Of a DNA stretch of 64,000 bases, positions 9,283 through 18,191 are shown in pieces (position 1 is the first letter of the stretch; each line of letters opens with the position of its first letter). A model generated the notes under the pieces. That model was not told where the DNA came from, made no database searches, and saw nothing but the letters and a program-made list of their open reading frames with translations. This stretch comes from JAAZGD01 sp034003765 (lineage in GTDB: Bacteria > Bacillota > Clostridia > Peptostreptococcales > Anaerovoracaceae): contig JAVEXZ010000001.1 in assembly GCA_034003765.1 (NCBI GenBank), forward strand, positions 62,001 through 126,000, given 5' to 3'. The position numbers and the translations under genes are program-made.

Positions 9283-10131
9283 TTAGATGAAATCGTTCAT
9301 CAATTTTTTTGCATCCAAAGGATCTAACTTAATATCTACTAGTGATTTACCTTCTTTGATAAATTTGAATGAGTCGCCATAAGTCGGTTTTTCCACCTTA
9401 TATAATACTCCTATGGGGATTTTGTCTCCAAATTCTCGTGATTTTTTGTAAGCTTCTTCATAGTTTGTATTATCATAATTCTCAGGAAGCTTATATACCC
9501 TATCCTTATACCATGCAAAGGTATTTATTTTGTTCCAAACCACACAGGGTTGGAGAATATCCAAATGAGCATAGCCTTTAAATATAATGACCTGTTTCAT
9601 TAAGTCAACCAGATGAGGGATGTCTCCGGCAAATCCCCTTGCTACAAAACCCGCACCCAATGTCAATGACAAAGCTAAAGGGTCCAAAGGCCTACTCTTT
9701 ACCCCATCATATTGTAATGTTGTAATTTGGCCCTCTGCAGTGGTTGGAGAAGCTTGCCCCTTGGTAAGCCCATATATTTGATTGTTGTGAACAAAATGAG
9801 CTATATCTATATTTCTTCTAACTCCATGTATATAGTGATTCCCTCCTTCACCATAAATGTCTCCATCCCCTGATTCAACTATTACAGTTAAATCTTTGTT
9901 GGCTAATTTTATCGCTATAGCTGGTGGTATGGCTCTGCCATGTAATCCGTTAAAACCATTTATCCCTATATAGTGGGGAATCTTTGCCGCCTGTCCAATT
10001 CCCGAGGAAATCACAGCCATATATGGAGGTATTTCTAATTCTTCTAAAGCTTGTTTTAATGCAGTTCTTATCATGTAATTACCGCAACCTGGACACCAAG
10101 CCGGTTCATAAAGCTTATATTCGTTTTGCAT
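9283..10131 (-). CDS. korB: 2-oxoacid:ferredoxin oxidoreductase, beta subunit
   Basis: 282 residues. It carries the CPGCG motif at the N-terminus and the thiamine-diphosphate motif (ESGDGDIYGEGGNHY ... NNQIYGLTKGQASPT), the catalytic TPP-binding half of ferredoxin-dependent 2-oxoacid oxidoreductases. There is no 8Fe-8S ferredoxin domain in the pair, so electrons go to an external ferredoxin. The start overlaps the alpha-gene stop as TAATG, so the two are co-translated. The substrate may be 2-oxoglutarate, pyruvate or a branched-chain 2-oxoacid; sequence alone does not decide. Its reduced ferredoxin could feed the HydABC hydrogenase encoded at the other end of the window. Confidence 0.88.
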   Translation of the reverse strand: MQNEYKLYEPAWCPGCGNYMIRTALKQALEELEIPPYMAVISSGIGQAAKIPHYIGINGFNGLHGRAIPPAIAIKLANKDLTVIVESGDGDIYGEGGNHYIHGVRRNIDIAHFVHNNQIYGLTKGQASPTTAEGQITTLQYDGVKSRPLDPLALSLTLGAGFVARGFAGDIPHLVDLMKQVIIFKGYAHLDILQPCVVWNKINTFAWYKDRVYKLPENYDNTNYEEAYKKSREFGDKIPIGVLYKVEKPTYGDSFKFIKEGKSLVDIKLDPLDAKKLMNDFI

Positions 10132-11804
10132 TACACTACCTCCCCTTTTAATCTGTCGTAAATTTCTTCTCCAGAAAAGGCTCTACCATCATATTTCAAT
10201 ATTTTATGACTACATTTTATTAGCATTTCTTGCCTTATCAAACCCTCCAATTGCCCTGTAGAGTTTTGCTCAACTGCTATTAGGTTTTTAGCGGTTTTAT
10301 ACATTGACCCTAAATTTTCTGTAGGAAGTGGCCATATATCACCGAAAACTAAGGCTCCAATTGATACTCCTTCTGAATTAAGTGTTTCTACCGCCTCTTT
10401 TACTGCCCCATATGAAGATCCCCAAGCTACTATTAGATGTTCTGGTTGTTTTTCACCTATTAACCAAGGCTCTTGAACTTCTTTTTTAAGATTTTCAAAT
10501 TTTTTAGCCCTTTTCTCAACCATTTTTCTTCTAACTTCTGCAGACTCTGTTATATTCCCATACTCATCATGTTCATCGCTGTCTACCAAGACAACTTGGT
10601 CTTTTATCTTTCCAGGGATTATCCTAGGTGAAACACCATCTTCTGTATACTTGTACCTCTTATATCTTTCTCCTTTTGCTATAACTTCTTGGCCAGAAAT
10701 GTATCTATCAATACTTATTTTTTCAAAATCAAAGGGGTCATAAGTAACCATAGAATCAGATAAGTTCTGATCACTTAATAGTACAACTGGTATTTGATAC
10801 TTTTCTGCTAAGTTAAATGCTCTTGCTGTCTGGTAAAAAGCGTCTTCTCCATTTCTCAAGGAGATTACCATCTTAGGGAATTCTCCATGTCCTGAATGAA
10901 TCATAAACCTTAAATCCCCCTGCTCAGTTCTTGTGGGAAGGCCTGTTGCTGGTCCCGGCCTTTGTACATTTATTACTACCACAGGAGTTTCTAACATACC
11001 TGCTAAGCTAAATGCTTCGCCCATTAAAGCTATTCCTCCACCAGAGGAGCCTGTCATAGCTCTAACACCAGCATAAGACGCACCAAGGGCCATATTTAAG
11101 GCCGCAACCTCATCTTCTACTTGATCAATAACTATTCCCATTTCCTCTGATTTATGTGACATATAGTTTATTACTCCAGTTGAAGGTGTCATAGGGTAAC
11201 CACAATAATACCTACAACCAGCAGCAATCGCTCCTAAGGCCACTGCTTTATTTCCATTTATTAAGATGGAGTTATCCGCTTTTGTTTGCAATTTGTGTCG
11301 GGTCTCTATTAAATCGTAGCCTTGGTCTAGAGCCTTTAGGTTTACATCAGATATTTTTTCATTGAATTCCTTGCGAATTATCTTTTGGGTTTCATCTTTT
11401 GGGAGGCCAAAATACTTTAGTATAGCGCCTAACCCTATTGTAGATGATACTTTTACATTTTCTAATTTTTTTGCTGTTTTTTCTAAAGGCAAATGAACAA
11501 GATTCTTTTCTTTAGAAATTTCTTCATCTAAAATTATAATTCCATCTTCCTTTAGCTTATCCTCATGTAAGTCCACAGTTTCTTCGTTTAGGGCAAATAT
11601 TATATCGACTTTTTTTGTATAAGTTGATATGGGTTTATCTGAAAACCTAATTTGCATGAAATTATGACCACCTCTTACCCTTGACATATAGTCACTATGG
11701 CTAAATATATGAAATCCACATCTTTTTAGTGATTTTTCTAATATCTCTGCAAAGGTGTCCATTCCCTGGCCTGCTGCTCCACCTACTAATATAGTGTAAT
11801 CCAT
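10131..11804 (-). CDS. korA: 2-oxoacid:ferredoxin oxidoreductase, fused gamma-alpha subunit
   Basis: 557 residues. Residues 1 to about 180 are the gamma (CoA-binding) domain, with GGAAGQGMDTFAEIL and SRVRGGHNFMQIRFS. The rest is the alpha (pyrimidine-binding) domain with AAGCRYYCGYPMTPSTG, GSSGGGIALM and a C-terminal domain II (HLIVAWGSSYGAVKEAV). Gamma-alpha fusions of this size pair with the small beta subunit encoded next. The complex decarboxylates a 2-oxoacid with CoA and ferredoxin to give acyl-CoA, CO2 and reduced ferredoxin. A GGGGG tract lies about 12 nt before the ATG. Confidence 0.87.
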   Translation of the reverse strand: MDYTILVGGAAGQGMDTFAEILEKSLKRCGFHIFSHSDYMSRVRGGHNFMQIRFSDKPISTYTKKVDIIFALNEETVDLHEDKLKEDGIIILDEEISKEKNLVHLPLEKTAKKLENVKVSSTIGLGAILKYFGLPKDETQKIIRKEFNEKISDVNLKALDQGYDLIETRHKLQTKADNSILINGNKAVALGAIAAGCRYYCGYPMTPSTGVINYMSHKSEEMGIVIDQVEDEVAALNMALGASYAGVRAMTGSSGGGIALMGEAFSLAGMLETPVVVINVQRPGPATGLPTRTEQGDLRFMIHSGHGEFPKMVISLRNGEDAFYQTARAFNLAEKYQIPVVLLSDQNLSDSMVTYDPFDFEKISIDRYISGQEVIAKGERYKRYKYTEDGVSPRIIPGKIKDQVVLVDSDEHDEYGNITESAEVRRKMVEKRAKKFENLKKEVQEPWLIGEKQPEHLIVAWGSSYGAVKEAVETLNSEGVSIGALVFGDIWPLPTENLGSMYKTAKNLIAVEQNSTGQLEGLIRQEMLIKCSHKILKYDGRAFSGEEIYDRLKGEVV

Positions 11805-11906
11805 GAATATCCATACCCCCTTTCAATCACTTGTTATTTATAAATACATAATATGTTATACCCTACTAATGTAGCTATGAACCAAAGTTTGCTTTTAATC
11901 TACCAA

Positions 11907-11936
11907 TAAAAAACTAGAGTTCCAATTGCCTCTAGT
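11907..11936 (-). terminator. Terminator after the lipoprotein/small membrane ORF unit
   Basis: ACTAGAG (11913-11919) pairs with CTCTAGT (11930-11936); on the minus strand the stem is followed by TTTTTTATTGG. It lies 36 nt beyond the 62-codon ORF. Confidence 0.65.
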
Positions 11937-11971
11937 AAATTAAGTACCTTGTTGCAGTAGAACCCTTGAGT

Positions 11972-12160
11972 TCAGTTCCTATTCTTTGAGACTACATAAA
12001 TTTTTATAGTTCTATAAGTCAAAAATACCAAAATTCCAAGTGGAATTGCCATACCCCAAGCAATAGCAACATGTAATAATAATTCAGGACTATATGCCCA
12101 TTTTGAGAAAATCCACCAGATACGTATTCCAGTTGCATATCTTAGATACAAGGAAACCAT
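11972..12160 (-). CDS. Small hypothetical membrane protein (possibly a remnant)
   Basis: 62 codons with two hydrophobic stretches (SPELLLHVAIAWGMAIPLGILVF is the clearer one) and a basic tail (YVVSKNRN). There is no good ribosome binding site at the ATG at 12160. The same frame stays open upstream to the TAG stop of the lipoprotein gene and reads as plausible membrane sequence (INIFFIIGLINIII, then KKHSALWSGWTVWL) but has no standard start there. It may be the tail of a longer membrane protein that has lost its 5' end, or a rare-start gene. Function not assigned. Confidence 0.35.
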   Translation of the reverse strand: MVSLYLRYATGIRIWWIFSKWAYSPELLLHVAIAWGMAIPLGILVFLTYRTIKIYVVSKNRN

Positions 12161-12247
12161 TAGCCATACTGTCCAACCACTCCATAAAGCCGAATGTTTT
12201 TTGATGATAATGTTGATTAGGCCTATAATAAAAAAAATGTTAATAGA

Positions 12248-13216
12248 CTACTCAATAGCCCAATCGCTATTATCATCACTTTTTAGTACCACATTCTGTC
12301 TGTTTTGACATTTTATGCAAAGCCAGGCTGTATTGAGTGAACCACCACCATAAAAACTCCATGTTATATTCTTTTGAACATAACCACAAGCCTCACATTT
12401 ACAGTTATATTTGCAATATCCTTCTTCTGAATCTTGCTTAACAATCACACAACCCTCTATTGCATAATAATTGATATTTTTCACCCACTTTCGCTCTGGT
12501 GTATGAGTTGTTTGAGAATTTGGCATATCAGAAATTAAGACGCTTGGTGCTTCGACCCCACCTTCAGAATTATCATAATCCTGGCCTCTATATTCAAAAT
12601 ATTCTTGGTAGCAGAAAGCGGTTATGATATTTTGAAGATCTTTTTGATCGACATCTTTATATCCCAAAGGCCATATTGAGAAAATCACCGACTGTTCTTT
12701 TCCCAAGTCAATATTACATGTAGTATTGCCAATAATCATTTCATAAGTACAGTCTGCTCTTAACATAGCTTCATCTTCCATACTTATCAAATAGGCATCT
12801 ATTTTATCCCTCGGAACCGATGGTTCAACTATGGCAACGCCACTTCTACACATGGAATTAAAGGAATCTAATGTTGCGTCCGTTTGTTCATCAAAAAAAT
12901 CAAAAATATAGCAAATAGAGATTGCAACTACCAGATCATTGTCACATAGCAAAGAAAGATACACCGGTTCTTGGTTTAGCGGTTGATAATAATATACAAG
13001 AAAAGAATCATACGAATCTTGATCTATTAGTGTGGTAGCATTAATACGAATTTCTGTTTCTTTCAAGTGAGTATTATATTCTATAACGAAATCATCAAAT
13101 GTGGTGTTAACTTGATTGTTACTGGTCTTAGGAATCGTAGTGGAATTGCTGCTACAACTACAGACGGCGATAGTGAGTACTATAACAAGCATGATTGACA
13201 AGACTATATTCTTCAT
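12248..13216 (-). CDS. Hypothetical lipoprotein with C-terminal zinc-ribbon
   Basis: 322 residues. The signal peptide ends in TIAVCSCSSN, giving a lipobox cysteine near residue 21. The middle has no domain I recognise. The C-terminal 60 residues hold two cysteine pairs (CEACGYV and CIKCQNRQN) separated by about 22 residues, a zinc-ribbon layout unusual for an extracytoplasmic lipoprotein. A GGGAG site lies 7 nt before the ATG. Together with the small membrane ORF it forms a unit between the rlmD terminator and its own terminator, so it looks like accessory DNA between core genes. Confidence 0.65.
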   Translation of the reverse strand: MKNIVLSIMLVIVLTIAVCSCSSNSTTIPKTSNNQVNTTFDDFVIEYNTHLKETEIRINATTLIDQDSYDSFLVYYYQPLNQEPVYLSLLCDNDLVVAISICYIFDFFDEQTDATLDSFNSMCRSGVAIVEPSVPRDKIDAYLISMEDEAMLRADCTYEMIIGNTTCNIDLGKEQSVIFSIWPLGYKDVDQKDLQNIITAFCYQEYFEYRGQDYDNSEGGVEAPSVLISDMPNSQTTHTPERKWVKNINYYAIEGCVIVKQDSEEGYCKYNCKCEACGYVQKNITWSFYGGGSLNTAWLCIKCQNRQNVVLKSDDNSDWAIE

Positions 13217-13274
13217 GAAAACTCCCTTCTTTATATAATAAAGCTCACTTGGCTCTTGGGCAACCTTTGCAACT

Positions 13275-13313
13275 AAAAAATCATGGCCAATCGCCTTCCG
13301 CGATTGGATGATT
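13275..13313 (-). terminator. Strong terminator of the ruv-que-tgt-rlmD unit
   Basis: On the minus strand AATCAT-CCAATCGC pairs with GCGATTGG-ATGATT (two-base bulge) and runs into a U-run (ATGATTTTTTAG). Two more stem-loops lie between it and the rlmD stop: 13322-13360 (GCACCT/AGGTGC outer stem) and 13372-13403 (CTACTTAC, loop TTC, GTAAGTAG) overlapping the stop codon. Confidence 0.75.
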
Positions 13314-13379
13314 TATGTATTGCACCTGCAATTCACACGCTTCCCTTGTGAGCTAGGTGCCTATGAGACGTGCCGCTAC

Positions 13380-14537
13380 TTACTTCGTAAGTAGGGCTAC
13401 GGCTTCCGCATGTTTGGTGAAGGGAAAGTTGTCGTAGGCTTTGAATTTAGCGACTTGATAGCCTTCTTGTTTTAGAGCCACTAGGTTATTCATCATTGTC
13501 TTTGGGTTACATGATATATATAGAATTTCAGGAACATCCAGTGCCATAATCTTTGATAGGGCTTTGGGGTGGATACCATTTCTTGGTGGATCCATAACAA
13601 TTATGTCAGGCTTCTCTTCAATTGAATCTATTAACTTTAGAACATCACCTTCAATAAATTGGCAATTATCTAGTTTATTTTTTTCAGCATTCTTCCTAGC
13701 AAAGTGAACTGCATCGTCCACAATTTCTATTCCTATGGCTTTTTTTCCTTCTTGAGCCAGGGCCTGGGTAATTGTTCCAGTTCCACAGTAAAGATCAAAG
13801 AATATTTTGTCTTTCTTGTCAGGAATCATCGCTAGGCTTTCCTTATAGAGGTTTTCTGCTGCCACTACATTAGTCTGAAAGAAACTGAAAGCCCCTACTT
13901 CAAAAGTAAGGCCCAAAAGCTCTTCTCGATAGTAGTCTCTTCCAAAAAGTATCCTGGTCTCTTCAGATGCCACAGTGTCTGCCACATTATCATTAATAGT
14001 ACGAAGAATACCTACCAAAGTTCCTTGTAACTGGCTGGTAAGGTTAAGAAGGGTTTCTAAGAAGGCTCCTTCATCAAAGTTTCCCTGAGATGAAGTAACT
14101 AGATTTACTAATAGTTCCCCCTTTCTTTCCCCCTTCCTTATAACTAGATGGCGCAATATACCTTGGTGGAGTTTTTTATTATAGTGTTTGTATTCTTTAG
14201 CTTTTGCAAAGGCTAATACTTGGGCTAAGATTATGTTGAAATCATTATCCACAAGCTGGCACTCATCCGTAGTTACAATATTCATGAAATGACCCTTTTG
14301 GTGCATCCCAAGGGTTGTTTCCCCTCCCTTAACCAAATCTCCAAAGGTATATTCCATTTTATTTCTATAACGATATATTAGGGGCGAAGGCTGGAAGCCT
14401 AAGTATTCCTTGGGTTTAATACCATAGTCGGCCAATAGGACTTCTACTTGCTCTTTTTTTATTCTTAATTGTTCATCGTAAGAGACCCCTTGGTATAGGC
14501 AGCCTCCGCAAAAATCATTATGTGGGCATATCTTCAT
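13380..14537 (-). CDS. rlmD: 23S rRNA (uracil-C5)-methyltransferase, RlmD/RumA family
   Basis: 385 residues. The N-terminus has the Fe-S cysteine cluster (CPHNDFCGGCLYQ; a fourth Cys follows at TDECQL) but no TRAM domain ahead of it. The SAM domain has FFQTN, YCGTGTITQAL and MDPPRNGIHPK, and the catalytic cysteine is in LYISCNPKTMMNNL. Family members methylate a specific uracil C5 in 23S rRNA; the exact target in Firmicutes paralogues varies, so the symbol is a family label. The ATG abuts the tgt stop (TAA-ATG) with GGAG inside tgt, indicating coupling. Confidence 0.85.
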   Translation of the reverse strand: MKICPHNDFCGGCLYQGVSYDEQLRIKKEQVEVLLADYGIKPKEYLGFQPSPLIYRYRNKMEYTFGDLVKGGETTLGMHQKGHFMNIVTTDECQLVDNDFNIILAQVLAFAKAKEYKHYNKKLHQGILRHLVIRKGERKGELLVNLVTSSQGNFDEGAFLETLLNLTSQLQGTLVGILRTINDNVADTVASEETRILFGRDYYREELLGLTFEVGAFSFFQTNVVAAENLYKESLAMIPDKKDKIFFDLYCGTGTITQALAQEGKKAIGIEIVDDAVHFARKNAEKNKLDNCQFIEGDVLKLIDSIEEKPDIIVMDPPRNGIHPKALSKIMALDVPEILYISCNPKTMMNNLVALKQEGYQVAKFKAYDNFPFTKHAEAVALLTK

Positions 14538-15656
14538 TTAAAATTCTCCGTATTCATCGAAAAAACTTGCTTTGTGATCTAGAAATCTGTCTTCATCTAT
14601 AGATTCTCTGATATTTTTCATTAGATTAACCAGAAAATATAGGTTGTGATTTGTCATTAACATGCTTGACAGCATTTCATTTCCTTTATATAAATGACGC
14701 AAATATGCTCTTGAATAGTTCTTACATGTATAGCATTGGCACTTTGGATCAAGAGGAGTGAAATCACGCTCATACTGATTGTTTTTGATGTTTACACGGC
14801 CCCCTGAAGTCAGGGCCATACCATGGCGGGCAATCCTTGTAGGCAAAACACAATCAAAGAGATCAACACCTCTTTTGACTCCTTCAAAAAGACAATCTGG
14901 GCTTCCTACCCCCATTAGATATCTGACCTTTTCCTGGGGCAATTCGTCTATTGTTTCATCGAGTATTTCATACATAAGTGGCTTAGGCTCTCCAACAGAA
15001 AGCCCTCCAATAGCGTATCCTGGTAGGTCCATGGCGACTATTTGTTTTGCACTTTCCCTTCTAAGATCAGGATACATACCCCCTTGCATTATTCCAAATA
15101 GAGATTGCTTTTCCCTAGTAGTATGGTAGGCCTTACATCTTTCCAACCATCTAGTAGTTCTTTCTAATGAATCTCTTACATACTTTCGGTCGGCAGGATA
15201 TGGTGCACACTCATCAAAGGCCATAATTATATCAGATCCCAAAGATTCTTGTACTTCCATAGATTTCTCTGGGGTGAATTGGTGAAAACTTCCGTCAATA
15301 TGTGACTTAAACTCCACCCCCTCTTCAGTTATTTTTCTTAAATTGCCTAAAGAAAAAACTTGGAACCCTCCACTATCCGTTAGGATAGCCTTATTCCAAT
15401 TCATGAATTTGTGAAGACCCCCAGCTTCTCTTATAACTTCATGACCCGGTCTTAGATAAAGGTGGTAGGTGTTAGACAGAATGATCCCTGCTCCCATCTC
15501 TTCTACTTCTTCCGGCCGCATAGCTTTTACGGTGGCCGCAGTTCCAACGGGCATGAATACCGGTGTTTCTATGGAGCCGTGAGGGGTCTTTAGGGTTCCC
15601 CTACGAGCTCGTGATTTTGAGTCAGTTTTTAAAAGATTGAAATTTACAGCATCCAT
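14538..15656 (-). CDS. tgt: Queuine tRNA-ribosyltransferase
   Basis: 372 residues, typical length. The catalytic region is present (ILTDSGGFQVFSL, DCVLPTRIARHG), as is the zinc site (CQCYTCKNYSRAYLRHL). It exchanges guanine 34 for preQ1 in tRNAs for Asp, Asn, His and Tyr. It lies 15 nt downstream of queA, which acts next on the product, a standard pairing. Confidence 0.95.
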   Translation of the reverse strand: MDAVNFNLLKTDSKSRARRGTLKTPHGSIETPVFMPVGTAATVKAMRPEEVEEMGAGIILSNTYHLYLRPGHEVIREAGGLHKFMNWNKAILTDSGGFQVFSLGNLRKITEEGVEFKSHIDGSFHQFTPEKSMEVQESLGSDIIMAFDECAPYPADRKYVRDSLERTTRWLERCKAYHTTREKQSLFGIMQGGMYPDLRRESAKQIVAMDLPGYAIGGLSVGEPKPLMYEILDETIDELPQEKVRYLMGVGSPDCLFEGVKRGVDLFDCVLPTRIARHGMALTSGGRVNIKNNQYERDFTPLDPKCQCYTCKNYSRAYLRHLYKGNEMLSSMLMTNHNLYFLVNLMKNIRESIDEDRFLDHKASFFDEYGEF

Positions 15657-15671
15657 AAATATTCCTTTCGA

Positions 15672-16721
15672 TTATTCAATAAACATGGCATCGCCATAAG
15701 AGAAAAAACGGTAGTCTTCTTTGATTGCCTCTTTATAAGCAGCTAAGATCTTATCCTTATCATATAAAGCTGAAACAAGCATTAATAGTGTGGATTTAGG
15801 CAAATGAAAATTTGTAATTAAATTATCTACCATTTTGAACTCGTATCCTGGATAAATAAAAATCCCTGTGGAGCCAGAACCTGAAGAAATCCACCATGTT
15901 TTCTTGGCCTCATCAAATAAGGCAGCACTTTCTAGGGTCCTGGCAGAGGTAGTCCCTACGGAGATAATTCTACCACCAGCTTCTTTTGTCTCATTTATTA
16001 TGCCTGCAACTTCTGGGGAAATGCTATACTCCTCAAAGTGCATTTTATGATCTTCTATTTGTTGACACTTGACGGGCCTAAATGTTCCAATCCCAACGTG
16101 AAGGGTAAGGCTAACAACTTTGGTCCCTTGCATCTTGATGGCATCAAGTAGGTCTTGGGTAAAATGTAGGCCAGCAGTAGGAGCTGCTACAGAACCTTCT
16201 TCATCACAGTAAACTGTTTGGTACCTTTTTTGGTCTTCATCTGTGCTTGGTCTTTGGATGTAGGGAGGAAGTGGCATTTTGCCTAGGTCCCATAATATAT
16301 CAGAAAAATTTCCTTCATAGAAGAATTGTACAATTCTAGTTCCATCTTGACCTATGCCTAGGATTTTGGCCTCTAAATGGGGAGCCTGGGAGAAAAATAC
16401 CCTGTCCCCAACTTTTAGACGTTTTCCAGGACGCACAAGGGTTTCCCATCTATCACCTTCGATTTTTTTTAACAATAAAAACTCAACCTTGGTCTCGCTT
16501 CCAATCTTCGAGCCATACAGTCGAGCAGGAATAACTTTGCTGCTATTAAGTACCAAACAGTCATCGGGTTTTATATATGATTTTATATCATAAAAGTGTT
16601 TATGCTCTATTGTTTGAGCTTTTCGATTAAGAACCATTAAACGAGAATAGTCCCGTTGGTCAAGGGGTTGTTGGGCTACCAGTTCTTGGGGAAGATGGTA
16701 ATCAAATTCATCTATCAGCAT
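15672..16721 (-). CDS. queA: S-adenosylmethionine:tRNA ribosyltransferase-isomerase
   Basis: 349 residues, full length, from LIDEFDYHLPQELVAQ to RFFSYGDAMFIE. Conserved blocks include SVAAPTAGLHFTQ, LHVGIGTFRPV and NLITNFHLPKSTLLMLV. It converts preQ1-tRNA to epoxyqueuosine-tRNA using SAM. It is followed by tgt and preceded at 12 nt by the SpoIID-like gene. No QueG or QueH is recognisable in the window apart from the short QueG-like fragment at 6.6-7.1 kb. Confidence 0.95.
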   Translation of the reverse strand: MLIDEFDYHLPQELVAQQPLDQRDYSRLMVLNRKAQTIEHKHFYDIKSYIKPDDCLVLNSSKVIPARLYGSKIGSETKVEFLLLKKIEGDRWETLVRPGKRLKVGDRVFFSQAPHLEAKILGIGQDGTRIVQFFYEGNFSDILWDLGKMPLPPYIQRPSTDEDQKRYQTVYCDEEGSVAAPTAGLHFTQDLLDAIKMQGTKVVSLTLHVGIGTFRPVKCQQIEDHKMHFEEYSISPEVAGIINETKEAGGRIISVGTTSARTLESAALFDEAKKTWWISSGSGSTGIFIYPGYEFKMVDNLITNFHLPKSTLLMLVSALYDKDKILAAYKEAIKEDYRFFSYGDAMFIE

Positions 16722-16733
16722 CTATGTTCCTTC

Positions 16734-18191
16734 CTAATTATTCCAAGCTTCGATTTTAATATCAGTAAAGAAGTAGTTTAACATATATTTATAGTCATAG
16801 CCTAATTTCCCCATTGCTATAATACTGTCTTGTGCCATGCCAACTCCATGACCCCAGCCTAATCCATAAAAAGTAATAGGGCTGCTTAATTGGGACTCTG
16901 TGCCCAGATTTATTGTAGGGGTAAAGGTATCACTTGGAGTAGAAGATTCCTCTTTGGGTAACACAGTAAGTTTTCCATTGGAAACGGCCAATGAGCTAGC
17001 TTCAACATCTCTGATTATTCCGTCTCGGCCAACTATTTGCAATGTCTTGGAATAGGTTCTTTCCTCATTTAAGTTAATAACAGTTACAGTCCCAGAGTTT
17101 TCAATTACACTGGTTGAATTGTCTAAGGCATCCTCTAAGTCCTTTGGACCTATGGGGCTAAAAGAGAACATTCCAGACTTTATAGTATTCATACCCAAAG
17201 CTTTTCTCAAGGAATTTACAGATAAAATTGTTTGGTGCCTCTGGTCCCAAATGGCTATTTTTGATACTGTTCCTGAAGGGTTTCTTTGAGTGATTGTAAC
17301 ACTACTTATATTTCCCACTGAATGTCCAGCATTGTTTAATAGGGTTGCCAGTTCTTGGAATGTATATGTCTTGTCCCATTTGTATAGGGGTGAAAACTCA
17401 TCACGTACACCTCTTAAGTATCCAACTTTTGTTCCCCAAATATCTTCTACATTATCTGTATGTCCTCCATCATTTTTGGAGTAGTAAGCAGATACTGTTT
17501 TGCCCTTATATTTAATTACTAGGCCTTGAGTTTCTGTGCAGGCCTGGTTAGTAGAAGGATATTCATTTTTATAGCCTTTGTAAACTTGGCAATGGGTTGT
17601 CGCGCATATGTCGTAACCCGCGGCTTTATGTCTTCCCATGTTTGAAATAGCATAGCTTCTTGCACATACTGCCTGAGCTTTAATAGTCTCTAATGGGCTA
17701 CTTTGCCCTATTTCAGAATGGACAACCCCTCTTATGTAATCTTCTAATTCCACATAGTTAATCAGATTCATTCGCCTTTGGTCTACTGGAAAGAAACAGT
17801 ACCCTCCCCTGTATCCATCTGCATTAGCATATATAACTTGGCCTTTTTCAAGGGGAAAAATCCCTTGGCTGGTAGACAAGGAATCTACTAATATGGTCCC
17901 ATCTTCACTTTTAATTTGAACTATACCATCTGAGATTGATGCTATGACAGACTTAAATTCAGGGAAGGATGAAGTAACAGTCCAACCATTTTCACCTAGT
18001 TGTCCAATTGATAGCCCTGAAGCACATGATATTTTAACGCTAGTTACTTCCTTGTAATCATATGAAAGCCCTACCTTGATATAGTGTTCGTTAGCACCAT
18101 AGGCCAGGGTCCCCATACAAATAAACAGAAGAAGGAAAAGACAACTTCTTCTTAATAGTGTAGGTATTAAATTATTGTTCTTACTTGTCAT
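16734..18191 (-). CDS. SpoIID/LytB-domain cell-wall protein
   Basis: 485 residues with a signal peptide (residues 1 to about 32, ending TLAYGA). The SpoIID/LytB core is clear: YIRGVVHSEIGQSSPLETIK, AQAVCARSYAI, CATTHCQVYKGY and YSKNDGGHTDN, ending with GLGWGHGVGMAQDS. SpoIID is a lytic transglycosylase that cleaves denuded glycan during engulfment; LytB homologues modulate amidases in vegetative cells. The extra region (about 350-430) and the location next to ruvB argue for a SpoIID-like paralogue rather than SpoIID itself. The start overlaps ruvB by ATGA. Confidence 0.8.
   Translation of the reverse strand: MTSKNNNLIPTLLRRSCLFLLLFICMGTLAYGANEHYIKVGLSYDYKEVTSVKISCASGLSIGQLGENGWTVTSSFPEFKSVIASISDGIVQIKSEDGTILVDSLSTSQGIFPLEKGQVIYANADGYRGGYCFFPVDQRRMNLINYVELEDYIRGVVHSEIGQSSPLETIKAQAVCARSYAISNMGRHKAAGYDICATTHCQVYKGYKNEYPSTNQACTETQGLVIKYKGKTVSAYYSKNDGGHTDNVEDIWGTKVGYLRGVRDEFSPLYKWDKTYTFQELATLLNNAGHSVGNISSVTITQRNPSGTVSKIAIWDQRHQTILSVNSLRKALGMNTIKSGMFSFSPIGPKDLEDALDNSTSVIENSGTVTVINLNEERTYSKTLQIVGRDGIIRDVEASSLAVSNGKLTVLPKEESSTPSDTFTPTINLGTESQLSSPITFYGLGWGHGVGMAQDSIIAMGKLGYDYKYMLNYFFTDIKIEAWNN

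Noticed and set aside
11805..11880. Rex site before korA (TTGTTATTTAT...)
   Set aside because: Only the left half resembles the consensus; the right half does not match.
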